Positions 1 through 11,000 of a stretch of 64,000 nt of DNA are shown here, piece after piece (position 1 is the stretch's first letter; every line of letters starts with the position of its first letter). Source of the DNA: Closterium sp. NIES-65 (Eukaryota; Streptophyta; Zygnematophyceae; Desmidiales; Closteriaceae); contig CANXME010000494.1 in the NCBI GenBank assembly GCA_948144175.1, positions 31,632-95,631 of the forward strand, in the 5' to 3' direction. A program made the translations under genes and the position numbers. Below the pieces are notes generated by a model. That model ran no database searches, was not told the DNA's origin, and was given only the letters and a program-made list of their open reading frames with translations.

Positions 1-787
1 CCTGTGCAGCCATAGCCCCCGCGTAGATCTCAGCCTCACAACTAGAGCCAAGAACGGAGGACGAGCGGGTAGCCCGCCACGAAACAGACCCGGAACCAAG
101 GCTGAAGGTGTAACCCTGTGACGACCGCTGCGTAGCCTGGTCGTCAGCCCAAGAAGCGTCTGCGTGCCCAGTGAGGACCACTGGACTCGGCCCTCCAAGC
201 ACAAGCCCCATGCCCGACGTACTGCACAAGTAGTGCAACACCCTCTTTGCTGCAGCCATGTGCTCTGGTCGGTGTCTCCCAGGAGCAACATAGCGTGCTA
301 AGCTGCTAAGAGGGTATGCAAGGTCAGGTCGTGTGCAGGTCATCAGGTACATGAGGCAGCCAACAAGCTCTGGGTACGGGCCAATCGGCTCTACGGACTC
401 ATCCAAAGGCAGAGCTGAGAGCGAGTGGCGAGTAGGCAGAGGAGTGGCCTGAGGCGAGGAGTACGTGAAGCCGAAGCGCTGAAGGACCTGCTGCACCTTG
501 TGTGACTGAGTCAGGGTAATGGTGCGGCGTGCTCTGTCCCGGGTAATCTGCAGGCCAAGGTAGCTGCGCAGTTCACCCAGGTCTGTGCACGTGTGTCTCT
601 TCTGCAGCTCGGACTTCACGTGGGCGAGTCCAGCAGTGTCAGCTGTGGCAAAGACCAAGTCGTCGACGTACACGAGGATGTAGAACGGCGGCAAAGAAGT
701 GTCGGTGCGCAGAAACAGCGACGGGTCGGCAGTAGAAGGAGCAAACCCAAGAGCCGCAAGTGTAGTCCTCAGTGTGTCGTGCCACTC
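1..787 (-). pseudogene. C1 reverse transcriptase C-terminal half and RNase H (partial)
   Basis: The minus strand translates to the palm and connection of a copia reverse transcriptase, with ILVYVDDLVFAT around 650-690, GLQITRDRA, TLTQSH, and the RNase H stretch ending in CEAEIYAGAMAAQ at base 1. It matches C2 and C4 almost residue for residue. The 5' part of the same domain continues at 1145 beyond the inserted TRIM. The window edge cuts off the RNase H C-terminus and the 3' LTR. Confidence 0.85.
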
Positions 788-792
788 ACGCG

Positions 793-1139
793 TGTCAGAG
801 GTCCACTGGTGATCCCCGATCGATCCTACGGAAGGGTTACAGGCACATTTGCCTGGGGGGTTATGGGCGCACTGACCCGCTACTGAAACAAGCCCTTTTA
901 TCCCAATGGTCTAGTGGTTGGGATTCTGAGATGGTATCAGAGCGAAGGTCTCGGGTTCGAATCCCGGTGTATGCATTTCGGGCATCCCAGTGCGGGGGGG
1001 TGTCAGAGGTCCACTGGTGATCCCCGATCGATCCTACGGAAGGGTTACAGGCACATTTGCCTGGGGGGTTATGGGCGCACTGACCCGCTACTGAAACAAG
1101 CCCTTTTATCCCAATGGTCTAGTGGTTGGGATTCTGAGA
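793..1139 (+). mobile_element. TRIM-A: 347-bp terminal-repeat retrotransposon in miniature
   Basis: Two 139-bp direct LTRs (793-931 and 1001-1139) begin TGTCAG and end CTGAGA. They flank a 69-bp interior that begins with the primer-binding site TGGTATCAGAGC (932-943) and ends with a purine tract (GCGGGGGGG, to 1000). A 5-bp duplication ACGCG lies at 788-792 and 1140-1144. The same copia sequence without the insertion is present at about 38390-38410, which proves the insertion. It has no coding capacity. A tRNA-like A box (907-917) and B box (954-964) span the LTR/interior junction. Confidence 0.93.
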
Positions 1140-1144
1140 ACGCG

Positions 1145-3080
1145 GTGCGTGGCGGAGACCGTAGACTGGCCGCCGGAGGCTCCACTGGGTGCCAGGAGGA
1201 AAAGACCCAGTGAAGCCAGGTGGGCGACGCAGCCAGATCTCCTCGTGCAGGCTGCCCTGCAAGAAAGCAGTGCTGAAGTCAAGAGAGTGCAGCTCGTAGT
1301 CACGGTGAGCAGCTATGTGCAGCAGTACCCGAAGAGTGGTCATCTTCGGGGTGGGAGAGAAGGTCTGAAAGTAGTCAACTCCCTGCCGCTGACTGAAGCC
1401 ACGAGCCACGTAACGCGCTTTGAAGACAGGCGGAGAACCCGGCGGTCGCTTCACCCTGAAAATCCACATGCCACTGACGATGTTCGCCCCAGGCGGGGGA
1501 ACCTCGTCAACGTAGGTGCCTGTGGACTTCCAGGAAGCCATCTCTGTGTCCATAGCTGCCTGCCACTGAGAGGAGTAGGGACCCTCTATCGCCTCCGCGT
1601 AAGAGCACGGAGTCGGGATGTCAAGTGCATCCGGGTCTCCCTCAGGGGTAAGCAGTATGGACACGAGATGAGGTGAAGCAGTAGCCAAACACTGGAACTC
1701 CTCCTGCCTATCCTCAAGGACGTCCGTGCCAAGGGCACACTCACCCCCGACGGACGGAGGACAGACAGACTCAGACTCAGCGACAAGACTAGCAGCGTAG
1801 TCTAGACGACAGCTAGCAGCAAAGTCGACGAGATCAGCAACTAGGGCAAACGCAGCAGTGGACTCAAAGGAAGGGTCAGTGACGACAGTAGCAAGGAGAC
1901 GCGTGACAGTAGGACTGGCAGCACGAAGAGAGTCCGACTCCGGGTCGGAAAGTGCAGGAAGAGAGGACTCAGGAGGAGAAGGCAAAGGGGCACGCAGAGG
2001 AGCAGTGGACGGACGCAGAGACATACGGTGCGTGCTAGGGACTGGAGGAGGACGCTGACGCGAACCACGACCACTAGTGCGAGCAGGACGGACAGGCGAC
2101 GCAGGTCGAGAAGCAGGTTTACGACGCTCAGCAAGACCTCCAGTAGGACCAGTGTAGGGAGAAGGAGCAGGCAGTGGGGAGGCCGGCTGTAACTGTAACT
2201 GTGACGGGACAGGCTGTGGACACCCTAAGGGAGGAAGAGGACCAGTAGAAGGCGGAAGACCAAGAACCTGCTGAAGGAGCGGAACGAAGTACGGCCGAGG
2301 CCGCGCGGCGACTCTAGACACAGCAATGACAGAACCAGTACCCCCAGTGGTAGCACTAGTGCCAGCAGCACCTCCAGCTCCAGCACTCCTAGCAGCTCCA
2401 GTAGCTCCAGGACCTCCAACAGCACCAGTAGCACCCCCAACAGGACCGCCTCCAGGACCGACAGCAATAGCCTCAGCGCCAACACCCTCAGCAGCTCCAA
2501 CTCCAGTCGTACCCGCAGGCCTAGCAGCTCCAGTACTCCCAGTTCGAGCACCTTCGGGACCCGCGACACCAGCACCCTCAGTAGCCGAAGAACCTCCAGC
2601 TCCAGCAGCACGCCTCCAGCGCCGGGCAAACCACTCGCGCAGCTCCTGTGGAGAGAGTGGCTTTCGCCGAGACGAAGCACCCGGAGAACCTCCAGGCACA
2701 GTACCGCCAGGCTCAGTACCCCCAGGCTCAGCACCCCAAGTAGTAGCACCCTCAGGCTCAGCACCCCCAGGCATAGCACCCACACGCTCAGCACCCTCAG
2801 CAGCACCAGAGTCACCAGCAACCTCGACAAGCTCGACTGCGTATACCTGGGACACACCTGAAGGGGCAGGACCCTGAGGGGGGAGGGGGTCTACCGGGGG
2901 GGGACCTGGCACAAGGAAGAGCGGTGGCGGGGGAAGGGACGGAGTGCGGTAGGGGAAGAGGCGGTAGTAGGGGACCGACTCGTCAAACGTGACGTCCTGG
3001 GAGGACAGAACACGGCGAGAGGTGGGGTGGTAGAACTGCCACCCTGGCGCGTCAGGGGGGAAGCCAAGAAAGACGAAAAG
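1145..3080 (-). pseudogene. C1 integrase C-terminus, linker and reverse transcriptase N-terminus
   Basis: Reading on the minus strand, the frame enters from the integrase tail (FLGFPPDAPGWQFYHP) and passes a long Pro/Ser/Gly/Ala repeat linker at about 2050-2880. It then reaches the copia RT start: DALDIPTPCSYAEAIEG, GTYVDEVPPPGANIV, FKARYVARGFSQRQGVDYF and DFSTAFLQG. The RT stops where TRIM-A is inserted. A frame change separates it from the integrase core near 3075-3090. The low-complexity linker produces many overlapping spurious reading frames on both strands. Confidence 0.85.
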
Positions 3081-3948
3081 GAGTAGCACGAGGGGACAGT
3101 TTGTTGGCAGACAAGTCGCGGACAAACGCCCGAGATCCCCAGACACGGAACGCAGACGCATCGCCAACCTTCCCGGTCCACAGCAAAGCTGGGGAGGTCT
3201 CCGGCTTGGAGACCCTGGGCTGAATGTTGATCTGATGCGCCGCGTACCGAACCGCAAACGGCCACAGAAAATGGGGGGCAGCCGCATGCATCATGGACGT
3301 ACGGGCGACGTCCATGACCATGCCAATGCGGCGCTCAGCAATCCCATTTTGCTGTGGAGAGTCCGGAAGCGTGAAGGTCTGGCGGATGCCTCGTGCCTGA
3401 CAGTAGGCTCGCAGAAGGCCAGAGGAGAACTCTCCGCCTCTGTCAGAGTGGAGACGCACAATAGGAAAGTCCGAGTCGAAGCTTTGCCTGAGCTGGAGAC
3501 GAGCTGCGCGGATCCAGTCGATCAACACCTCAGTGACATCACCCTTGCTGCGCAAGGGAAAGACTGTGGTGTAACGCGAGTAGTCGTCAACCACCAGCAG
3601 GAAGTAGCGCTCGTGACCCTGTCCACGGAGGCAGGCTAGGCCCTACACGTCCATGTGAAGCGTCTGCAGCGGGGCCTCTGTCGCAGGAAACTGGGAGGAG
3701 TGAGGGGCAGCACGCTGCCGCCCCTTTACGAAGGGGACGCAGGCAGGGGCAGGCCCCGGGGGAAGGGGAGGGAGGGACCGGGGAAGACCAGAGACAAGGA
3801 CACGGGAGGCCATGCCTCGGAGACGAAGCAGGGAGGGGTGACCAAGGCGGTGGTGCCAGAGGAGAGTCTCGTGAGACAGGAGGCGACACGAGCAGGGGGC
3901 AGACTCAGGACCAGACCTGGACGCCGCAGCAAACACCTGACCTGACGC
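3076..3948 (-). pseudogene. C1 GAG-pre-integrase zinc finger and integrase core
   Basis: On the minus strand, the HH of WHHRLGHPSLLRLRG and the later CVPFVKG belong to the pre-integrase HHCC-type zinc finger. They are followed by the integrase triad: Asp in LHMDV, Asp in HSDRGGEF and Glu in QQNGIAERR. An in-frame TAG follows LHMDV, where relatives have Trp, so the polyprotein is broken near 3645. The sequence begins directly at the gypsy insertion point (3948). Its protease half lies at 11374 on the other side of the insertion. Confidence 0.85.
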
Positions 3949-4316
3949 TGTGAGGATCTAGGATCAAGCTCAGAAAAGAGAATTGTAATTCAATTATCAC
4001 CTGGGTACAGCACGAGGCTATATATAGGCTCGACACAAGGCCCCGTAACCAGGTGTTACGCGAAGGTTCCGCGGACCGCGTAGCGTCCCGAACGGATCCT
4101 TACCGAATTCGGTAGAAGGCAATTCGGTGGCAACCGAAAAGCCAGAATTCGGTGCACGCAGCCTAGCTCGGTGCTATAACTATAATAAAATATAGGAAAG
4201 CACCTAGCCTAGGAAATAAAGCAATTCATGCATGCATATAATTATCCTATGCTAGAAATAGCATGATAAAGTAAAGGCAAGCAAGCATAGCTGGCATAAG
4301 CCGTCGTACTCTCACA
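3949..4316 (-). repeat. G1a 3' LTR
   Basis: This is a 368-bp LTR, directly preceded on the minus strand by the polypurine tract GAGGGGGGGACG (about 4317-4329), which overlaps the stop region of the chromodomain polyprotein. Confidence 0.93.
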
Positions 4317-4326
4317 CGTCCCCCCC

Positions 4327-7280
4327 TCAAAGCTGGGTGGCGTGAGATACACCCTGCTTGACAAGATAGTCCTTGAGAGCACGGCGTGCGTTGCCCATAT
4401 CAGCTTCTGCAATCCAACTGTCCTCTGTGGGGTCGTATCCCTTCCAGCGTATCAGGAACTCGAGGGTCTTGCCGCCGCGGCGCCGATGAGAGAGAACGCG
4501 CTCGATCTCGTACTCGGGTTCATCCTGCACAAGAACAGGTGGAGGTGGCGGTAGATGCCGTCCCTTGAACTGTTGGTTGGGGTCCTTGTAGGGTTTCAGT
4601 AGCTGCACATGGAAAGCATTGTGAAGCTTCCACGTATCTGGTAAGCGCAAGCGGAATGTAACTGGTGTCACCTGTGCCGCAACGAGAAAAGGACCACAGA
4701 AACCAGGCCGGAGTTTGGATGGGAGGTGAGACAGGTTCAAGTTGCGCGTGTCAAGAAGCACCTGATCTCCGACTGCTACTGAGTGATCACGTCGCTGACG
4801 ATCGGCATACTGCTTCTGGAAGGTCTGCATCGTGGTGAGTCGTCGCTGAGTCTTCTCCCATAGCTGCTGCATGGTGGTGACGAAGTCATGTGCGGCTTGG
4901 ACGTGTGCCGGTGTAGTTGGCTCCTGTGGTGTGAGTGGTTCCCATCCGTAACACAGGAAGAAAGGAGTTTTCCCTGTGGCCGCATGTGATGCGTTGTTGT
5001 AAGCGAACTCTAGGGTCGGTAACTGTGTGTCCCAGTGGCTGACGTCCTCTTTGCAAGCTGTGCGCAGTAACTGTTCAACCACTTGATTGAGTCGCTCTGT
5101 CTGTCCGTTAGTCTGGGGGTGGTATGCTGAAGACATTGCAAGCTTTGTCCCCAACAGTCCCATGAGCTCCTTCCAGAACTTACTGGTGAATTTTGGGTCT
5201 CTGTCTGAGATGAGTGTAGCGGGGATGCCGTGGATGGTGATGATGCGGTCGAAGAAGAGGCGAGCAGTTGCTTCAGCTGTAGCTGTGGCGCTGGTCGGTA
5301 TGAAGTGACCCATTTTGGAGAACTTATCGATGACTACGAGGATGGAATCGTGCCCCTGTGAGGTCGAAGGAAGTCCGGTGATGAATTCGAGGCTAACGAC
5401 CTGCCATGGCTGCTCCGGTACGGGTAGAGGCTGAAGTAACCCTGCATTTTTCTGCTTGCTGCTCTTCATCCGCTGGCACGTGTCGCAAGAGGTGACAAAC
5501 TGCTGCACGTCTGCTGCCATCCCGGGCCAGTAGTAATACTTCGCTATCCCTGCTAACGTCTTGTTGCTCCCGAAATGTCCCGCGTATGGTACGTTGTGAA
5601 ACTCCTCCAATAGGATCTGCCGTAGCGGGGCGTAATTCGGTACCCAAATCTTTCCTGAACCTTTCCTTACAGCTAAGTCTTTCTCCCACTGTAATAGCTT
5701 CTTGGTATGTGCTGTAGCAATCTCTGCGTCCACGGAGTACCCATGTTGGAATAGACCCTTGAGCAGAGGGTTCATCCCGTCGAGCTGGATGCCTGCTACA
5801 TGTCCGGGGCGGCTCAACGCGTCTGCCTTGTTGTGTAGCCCGGGCTTGTAGACGATGTCGTAGTGGAAGTGAGTTTCCAGGAAGTCCACCCACCGCACCT
5901 GTCGTCGTGAGAGTGTCGGCTGTGACTTCAGGTATTTGAGACTGCAGTGGTCAGTATAGACTGTAGTCTTGGCTCCCTCTAGGTAACACCTCCACGCCTT
6001 GAAGGCTATGACTATCGCTAAGGCTTCCTTGTCGTGAATGGGGTAGTTTAGTTCTGCTCCGTGTAGCTTCTTACTGAGGTAGGCGATGGGCTGCAAACCG
6101 CGTCCGTGATCCTGCATCAGTACTGCTCCGACTGCTTGGTCACTAGCGTCTGCTTCCACCACGTAGTCCTTGTCTGGATCCGGCAAGATGAGTACTGGTG
6201 CTGTAGTCCGTGCTGTCTGTAGCTGATCCATGGCTTGCTGATGAGGGGTATCCCATTTGTAGGGCGTATCCTTTTTCAGTAGGTCGGTCAGTGGCGCTGC
6301 TATCTTAGCGTACTGCGGCACGAACCTGTTGTAGTAGTTGGCGAAGCCTAGGAAACGCTGTAACTCCTTCACGTTCTCCGGTACTTTCCACTTCTTGACA
6401 GGTTCGATCTTCCGTGGGTCCACGTGTACGCCCTCGGCACTCACCATGTGCCCGAGAAAGTGCACCTTCTTCAGGGCGAAGTCGCTCTTCGACAGCTTCA
6501 CGTAGAACTTGTTTTTCCGCAGGATCTTGAACACCTTCCGTAGATGCTCCACGTGCTCCTTCATGTTCTTGGAGTAGATGAGAATGTCGTCCAGGTACAC
6601 CACCACGCACTCGTCCAGCAGGGGTCGTAAGATGTGATTCATCTCCGCCTGAAACGTTGCTGGTGCGTTGCAGAGTCCGAACGGCATCACCAAGTATTCG
6701 TAGGAGCCGTATCTGGTACGGAACACTGTCTTGTGGACGGAGTTGTCTGCCATCTTGATCTGCCAGTAGCTCGATCGTAGGTCCAGCTTCGAAAATACTG
6801 TTGCTCCACGCAGTTGATCGAGTAGGTCGTCTATGCGCGGTATGGGATATTTGTTTTTTACTGTCTGTTTGTTCAGTGCGCGGTAGTCGATGCACATCCG
6901 TAGACTGCCGTATGGTTTTGGAGTGAAGAGAACTGGTGCGTCGTAGGGAGAGGTGGATGGGCGGATCAGTTGTCTGTTCAGTAGATACTCTATCTGTTTT
7001 TTCATGTCTGTCAGTTCAGTCGGACTCAGTCGGTATGGTGCACGTGAGACGGGTTTCGCACCTGGTTCCTCCACGATCTCGTGCTCGTGGGTGCGTGCTG
7101 GAGGTACGCCTGCAGGTAGGTCGTCGGGCATTATATCCTTGTACTGCTCCAAGACCTCCTTCACTGTTGCAGGTAGCTCGGAACTCGGCTTCTCCTCCTC
7201 TGCTGCTGCCATAACCAGTGCTAGGTAACCCGTGTTACTCTCGTTCACCGTCTGTTCGAACCGTGCCAGTGTCGTTTCAG
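4327..7280 (-). CDS. G1a pol: reverse transcriptase, RNase H, integrase, chromodomain
   Basis: The 973-residue open frame contains the gypsy RT ([44 protein letters not shown], catalytic [11 protein letters not shown]), RNase H ([25 protein letters not shown]), the integrase H2C2 finger ([18 protein letters not shown]) and a DDE core. It ends with a chromodomain ([27 protein letters not shown]), which marks a chromovirus. The first integrase Asp is replaced by Glu ([10 protein letters not shown]); G1b has Asp there. The frame is open but its 5' side is cut off from protease by NA1-a, so a working gag-pol is unlikely. Confidence 0.93.
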
Positions 7281-7285
7281 GTACG

Positions 7286-8823
7286 TGTCAAAATTAGAAG
7301 AAAGAAAGAGGATTGAACTAGCAGAAATGGGGATACAAATAGCAAACCCTAGAAGGGTTGTACTCGCTATAGAGCACCCCACTACAGGCTAGAACATAAG
7401 AATAACATTCTGACACACCCCCATAGCCAAAGTGGGGTGTAATCAGCAGAGCAAGCAAAGCAGTACAAGCTCAGGGTGGATCACAATGTCACCACACATT
7501 CTGAGCACAAGTTCAAGAAGTAAGTTCAAGTGCACAATTATGAGCAAAGCTAGTGGTGGTCACAACGGGCAAGTGAGGAGGAGGAGTGAGAGCGAGAGGA
7601 GTTGGGAGGCGACGGCTGAAGCTGCAGACACTCGGGCAACAGGAGGCACACTGGCACAGCGGCTACCGGGCGAAGCCCCCGGAATACTGGAGTAATTGGC
7701 CCCGCGGCTAAAGTAGCGGCAGACGAGCAACGGACCCACGGGCGGCTGGCACAGCTGGCTACGACTGGGCTACCGGGCGAAGCCCCCGGAATACAGGTGC
7801 TGCTGACGACACGACGGCAACCTCCATGCAGCTTCCCTAACTATCCAACTCCCCCAACACACACCCGCTGATACGCTCCTAGCTCCACTCCCACGCACCC
7901 CCCTTAAACCCTAAACCCGAGTCTCCCACACAACCACCCCCCTCAGCGACAGCTGCAGCAGTGGGAGACGAAGGAGGAGGAGAAGGGGACGGCACGCACA
8001 ACCGACACCCCCACAACCATCACCCCCATACCCGTCACCCCCATACCCTGAGTGTGCGGTAAGCGAGCTCAGGTGTGCGTGAAGCGTGCACAAGCTTACG
8101 GGAAGCGAACTCGGATGTGCGGTAATCGAACTCAGGTGTGCGGGGAGGGGGGCCGCAGGGTGACGCGCGGGTCGACGGGGACGGGTGCACGGGTCCCCAG
8201 GGGCGGCGCGCGGGTCGACGGGGCCGCCACGAAGGGCGACCGGAAGCCGCGCGCGGGTTGACGGGGCCGCCGCGAAGGGCGACGAGGAGCCGCACGCAGG
8301 TCGACGGGGACGGGCGTGCGGGTCGACGGAACGCGAAACCGCCGCGTGCGCCCAAGGTGCGCGGTGGGCAGAAAACCGCCACGCGTCCCGAGCGCATGGC
8401 GTGCAGAATACCGCCGCGCAAAGCAGGTAACCGTCGCGCGCCTCGAGGCGCACGGTGGGCAGAAAACCGCCGCACGCCCCGAGCGCGCGGTGGGCAGAAA
8501 ACCGCCGCGCGCCTCGGGGCGCACGGCGGGCAGAAAACCGCCGTGCACCTCGGGGCGCAGGGCGGGAAGAAAAAATGCCGCACGCCACGGGGCGTGCGGC
8601 ACAGAGAGTAGCAGTAGCAGTTGCAGCGGAAGCAACGAGGTGGTGAGCCCACCCAGAGGATCGATCCAAGGGGATCGACCTGCTCTGATACCATGTCAAA
8701 ATTAGAAGAAAGAAAGAGGATTGAACTAGCAGAAATGGGGATACAAATAGCAAACCCTAGAAGGGTTGTACTCGCTATAGAGCACCCCACTACAGGCTAG
8801 AACATAAGAATAACATTCTGACA
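7286..8823 (-). mobile_element. NA1-a: 1.54-kb non-autonomous LTR element
   Basis: Two 130-bp LTRs (7286-7415 and 8694-8823; TGTCAGAATG to TTTTGACA on the minus strand) bound the element. The primer-binding site TGGTATCAGAGCAGG lies inside the right LTR (about 8679-8693) and the polypurine tract GCTATGGGGGTG abuts the left LTR. The target duplication GTACG is at 7281-7285 and 8824-8828, inside G1a. The interior has no protein similarity to gag or pol. It holds a GC-rich hairpin array at about 8340-8601. Long overlapping open frames there are products of GC content. Confidence 0.95.
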
Positions 8824-8828
8824 GTACG

Positions 8829-9202
8829 TCCCCTGTATCCGTCCAGCTTCGCAGTTCTTTCCGCTTCCCATTGTTGTAGATGCACACCTTGCTGTTGACC
8901 CTATCGATCTCGGGGTTGAACCGCTTCTGGAAATCTCGCCCCTAGATAAAATCTAATCCTTTGATGTTGGTGACTGGTAGCTTCGGCTTCCACCTCAACG
9001 CACCTATATGCAGTTGCAGTGATGCTTCGCCGTGGATAGGAAGCTTCGTACCGTCCACCATGGTTGCTGAAAACTGGGTCTCTTCCGCCTTCTCTCCAAT
9101 TTTCTCCAATGCTCCGCGGTCACACACCGAGTGAGATGCACCGCTGTCCACCAGTGCCTGGAGGCGTCGCCCATTGCATAACACCTCGAGGAGTAGTGGT
9201 TT
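8829..9202 (-). pseudogene. G1a retropepsin (aspartic protease) region
   Basis: The minus strand encodes LQALVDSGASHSVCDRG with the DSG active site, then FSATMVDGTKLPIHG and NIKGLDFI. Two TAG codons break it, one after GYSAQ at the gag junction and one after GLDFI. The sister copy G1b has sense codons at both places, so these are decay mutations. Confidence 0.85.
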
Positions 9203-10843
9203 CTACTGCGCTGAGTAGCCAAAGAGGGTCTCGTTAATAGGATCATAGGGTACATCAAACTTAATACCTTCCCTTTTTCCTACACCTGACTCAGCGCTTT
9301 CCAACTTCACCTGGGGGGTAGGAGGATTTTTCCGAGGCCTGTATAATTCCTCCTGAGCCTGGATGTCTCCTCTAAGCCTTGGCAGCTGTGTAGGCTTCAC
9401 TTGTGGGCAACGGGGAGCCTTAACACTGTGCTGCGGGGAGAGAATATTAACTCCACGGAACGCACGACCCTTTTCTACGCTCCGTAGTACTTTGCCCAAC
9501 TTCTCAGGTACCTGAATAATTTCTAAAGGCTTTTTCTTGGCCTCTAGACCTCCCCTGAATTTTTTGAAGGCTTGTAAACCGCGAGAAGCAATATTCTTCG
9601 TTAGAGCATCTTTATAGGATACTTTTAACGAATTCTTACTTTCGTGGGTGTTCGGGTGGAGTTTCCCGGTCGGTGCAGAGTCTTTTTTCGCGGAGCCTCC
9701 ATTCGCCTCGGCGATTTCCCCTGATGCCGACTGGTCATGACGTTTTAAATTCGCGCCATCTTTTTTTCCTTTTTTCACCTGATCCGAAGTCGCCACGTCG
9801 TCGCCTTTTCCTGCTTTTCGGATATTTACGCGATCGCCAGGTCGATCCGCGGCTACTGGCGATTCCCGTTTTTTTGACTTCGAGGGTGCTCCACTGTTTC
9901 CGTCCCGGAGTGCCGCACGTGCTTTCTTCATTTTGTAGCACGACAAAAATTGATGTCCTGCTGCGCCGCAAAATTCGCATTTTGTCGGCTGCTGCTTCGC
10001 GTTGTATTTGTCGATATCCATCGGTTCGGCGAACGTGGGGTGTGCCAATCGCTCCGTGCCGAATGTACGGTTTGGCGTGAAGCGTCGTGTTTCGGGTTGA
10101 CTTCGAGTCAGCGCGTCGTATCGCTCGGCAGCACGCACGATGTCTCTGTAGCTGTTGTAATTCGCCGCAATCACCTGCCGCCGAATCTCCATTTTTAACC
10201 CTTCGGTGTACGCCTGGATTTTTTCGCCTTCGGTCAGGTCGGTGATGCGGTTGAACAGTAACTCCATCTGCTGCGTGTACTCTGTTACACTACTGTATTG
10301 CTTGTGTCGGTGTATCTGCTGCCGCGCCATGTAGGTTGCATTAATTGGTTCGAAACGCTCGATTAAATCTGCCCGAAACTGCTGCCACGTTTTCTCCCCG
10401 CGGGCTAGGTCGGTGTAGTAAATCCATTCGAGAGCCGATCCACGTAACAGTGTCGCTGCGAGCCGAATCCTTGCTGCGTCGTGTTGCGGGGTCGAACAGC
10501 CAATGGCCTCGAAGTAAATTTCGAGGGTGGCCACGAATCGCCGGACGTCGGATCCCTTCGCGCTTGGATCGAACGCCTCCGGGAGCCTCGGTCGTGTTGC
10601 TTCGAGGTTCGGCGACAGTGGTGCCATTGGTCCGTGAAATGTCGGTGTCGCCACTGCTGCTGGAGTTTTCGGTGCTACAGTCGCTGTGGTCGCTGCTGCT
10701 GCGGTGGCGAACCCTGGTTGGCTTGTCAGAAAAGCCTCGAGTCGACGAAGCGTCGCCTGCGTCTGCTCCATGTCGGTGCGGAGGCTCGCGATGTCGCTCG
10801 TAGTCGCGTAGTTGTCGCCTTGGCCCTCCATGCCTGACATCAA
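9203..10843 (-). CDS. G1a gag polyprotein
   Basis: The 546-residue frame has the retrotransposon gag core (KGSDVRRFVATLEIYFEAIG, LLRGSALEWIYY, WQQFRADLIERF, YTQQMELLFNRI) at about residues 95-240. A CCHC zinc knuckle (CEFCGAAGHQFLSC) follows near residue 290, then a basic tail. It packages element RNA. In G1b the corresponding region is missing. The frame ends at the mutated TAG before protease. Confidence 0.9.
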   Translation of the reverse strand: MMSGMEGQGDNYATTSDIASLRTDMEQTQATLRRLEAFLTSQPGFATAAAATTATVAPKTPAAVATPTFHGPMAPLSPNLEATRPRLPEAFDPSAKGSDVRRFVATLEIYFEAIGCSTPQHDAARIRLAATLLRGSALEWIYYTDLARGEKTWQQFRADLIERFEPINATYMARQQIHRHKQYSSVTEYTQQMELLFNRITDLTEGEKIQAYTEGLKMEIRRQVIAANYNSYRDIVRAAERYDALTRSQPETRRFTPNRTFGTERLAHPTFAEPMDIDKYNAKQQPTKCEFCGAAGHQFLSCYKMKKARAALRDGNSGAPSKSKKRESPVAADRPGDRVNIRKAGKGDDVATSDQVKKGKKDGANLKRHDQSASGEIAEANGGSAKKDSAPTGKLHPNTHESKNSLKVSYKDALTKNIASRGLQAFKKFRGGLEAKKKPLEIIQVPEKLGKVLRSVEKGRAFRGVNILSPQHSVKAPRCPQVKPTQLPRLRGDIQAQEELYRPRKNPPTPQVKLESAESGVGKREGIKFDVPYDPINETLFGYSAQ

Positions 10844-11000
10844 CGCGTCCGAAAAAAACCGAATCGAGGAGGAGCGAAAAACACGGAACCGGTTTTACGT
10901 ACCCGAAATCGATGTTTGACTGCGTCGCCTCCGCGGTTTTTGAAGACTGGTTTTTAGCGGTCGAAAGAACTTCGCGTGTAAACGGGCTCTGATTAGCAAG

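Noticed and set aside
8340..8601. Hairpin units in NA1 as a CRISPR array
   Set aside because: The units vary, the spacers are constant rather than unique, the context is a eukaryotic LTR element, and no cas-like gene is present.
7911..8753. Overlapping 150-280-codon frames in NA1 interiors (also 17649-18494 and 35033-35755)
   Set aside because: They cross LTRs and hairpin arrays in several frames at once, differ between NA1 copies and have no recognisable domain.
9196..9205. In-frame TAG between G1a gag and protease as retrovirus-like programmed readthrough
   Set aside because: G1b has CAG at this codon (GYSEQQQPLVLE), so the TAG is a point mutation. A second TAG follows in the same protease.
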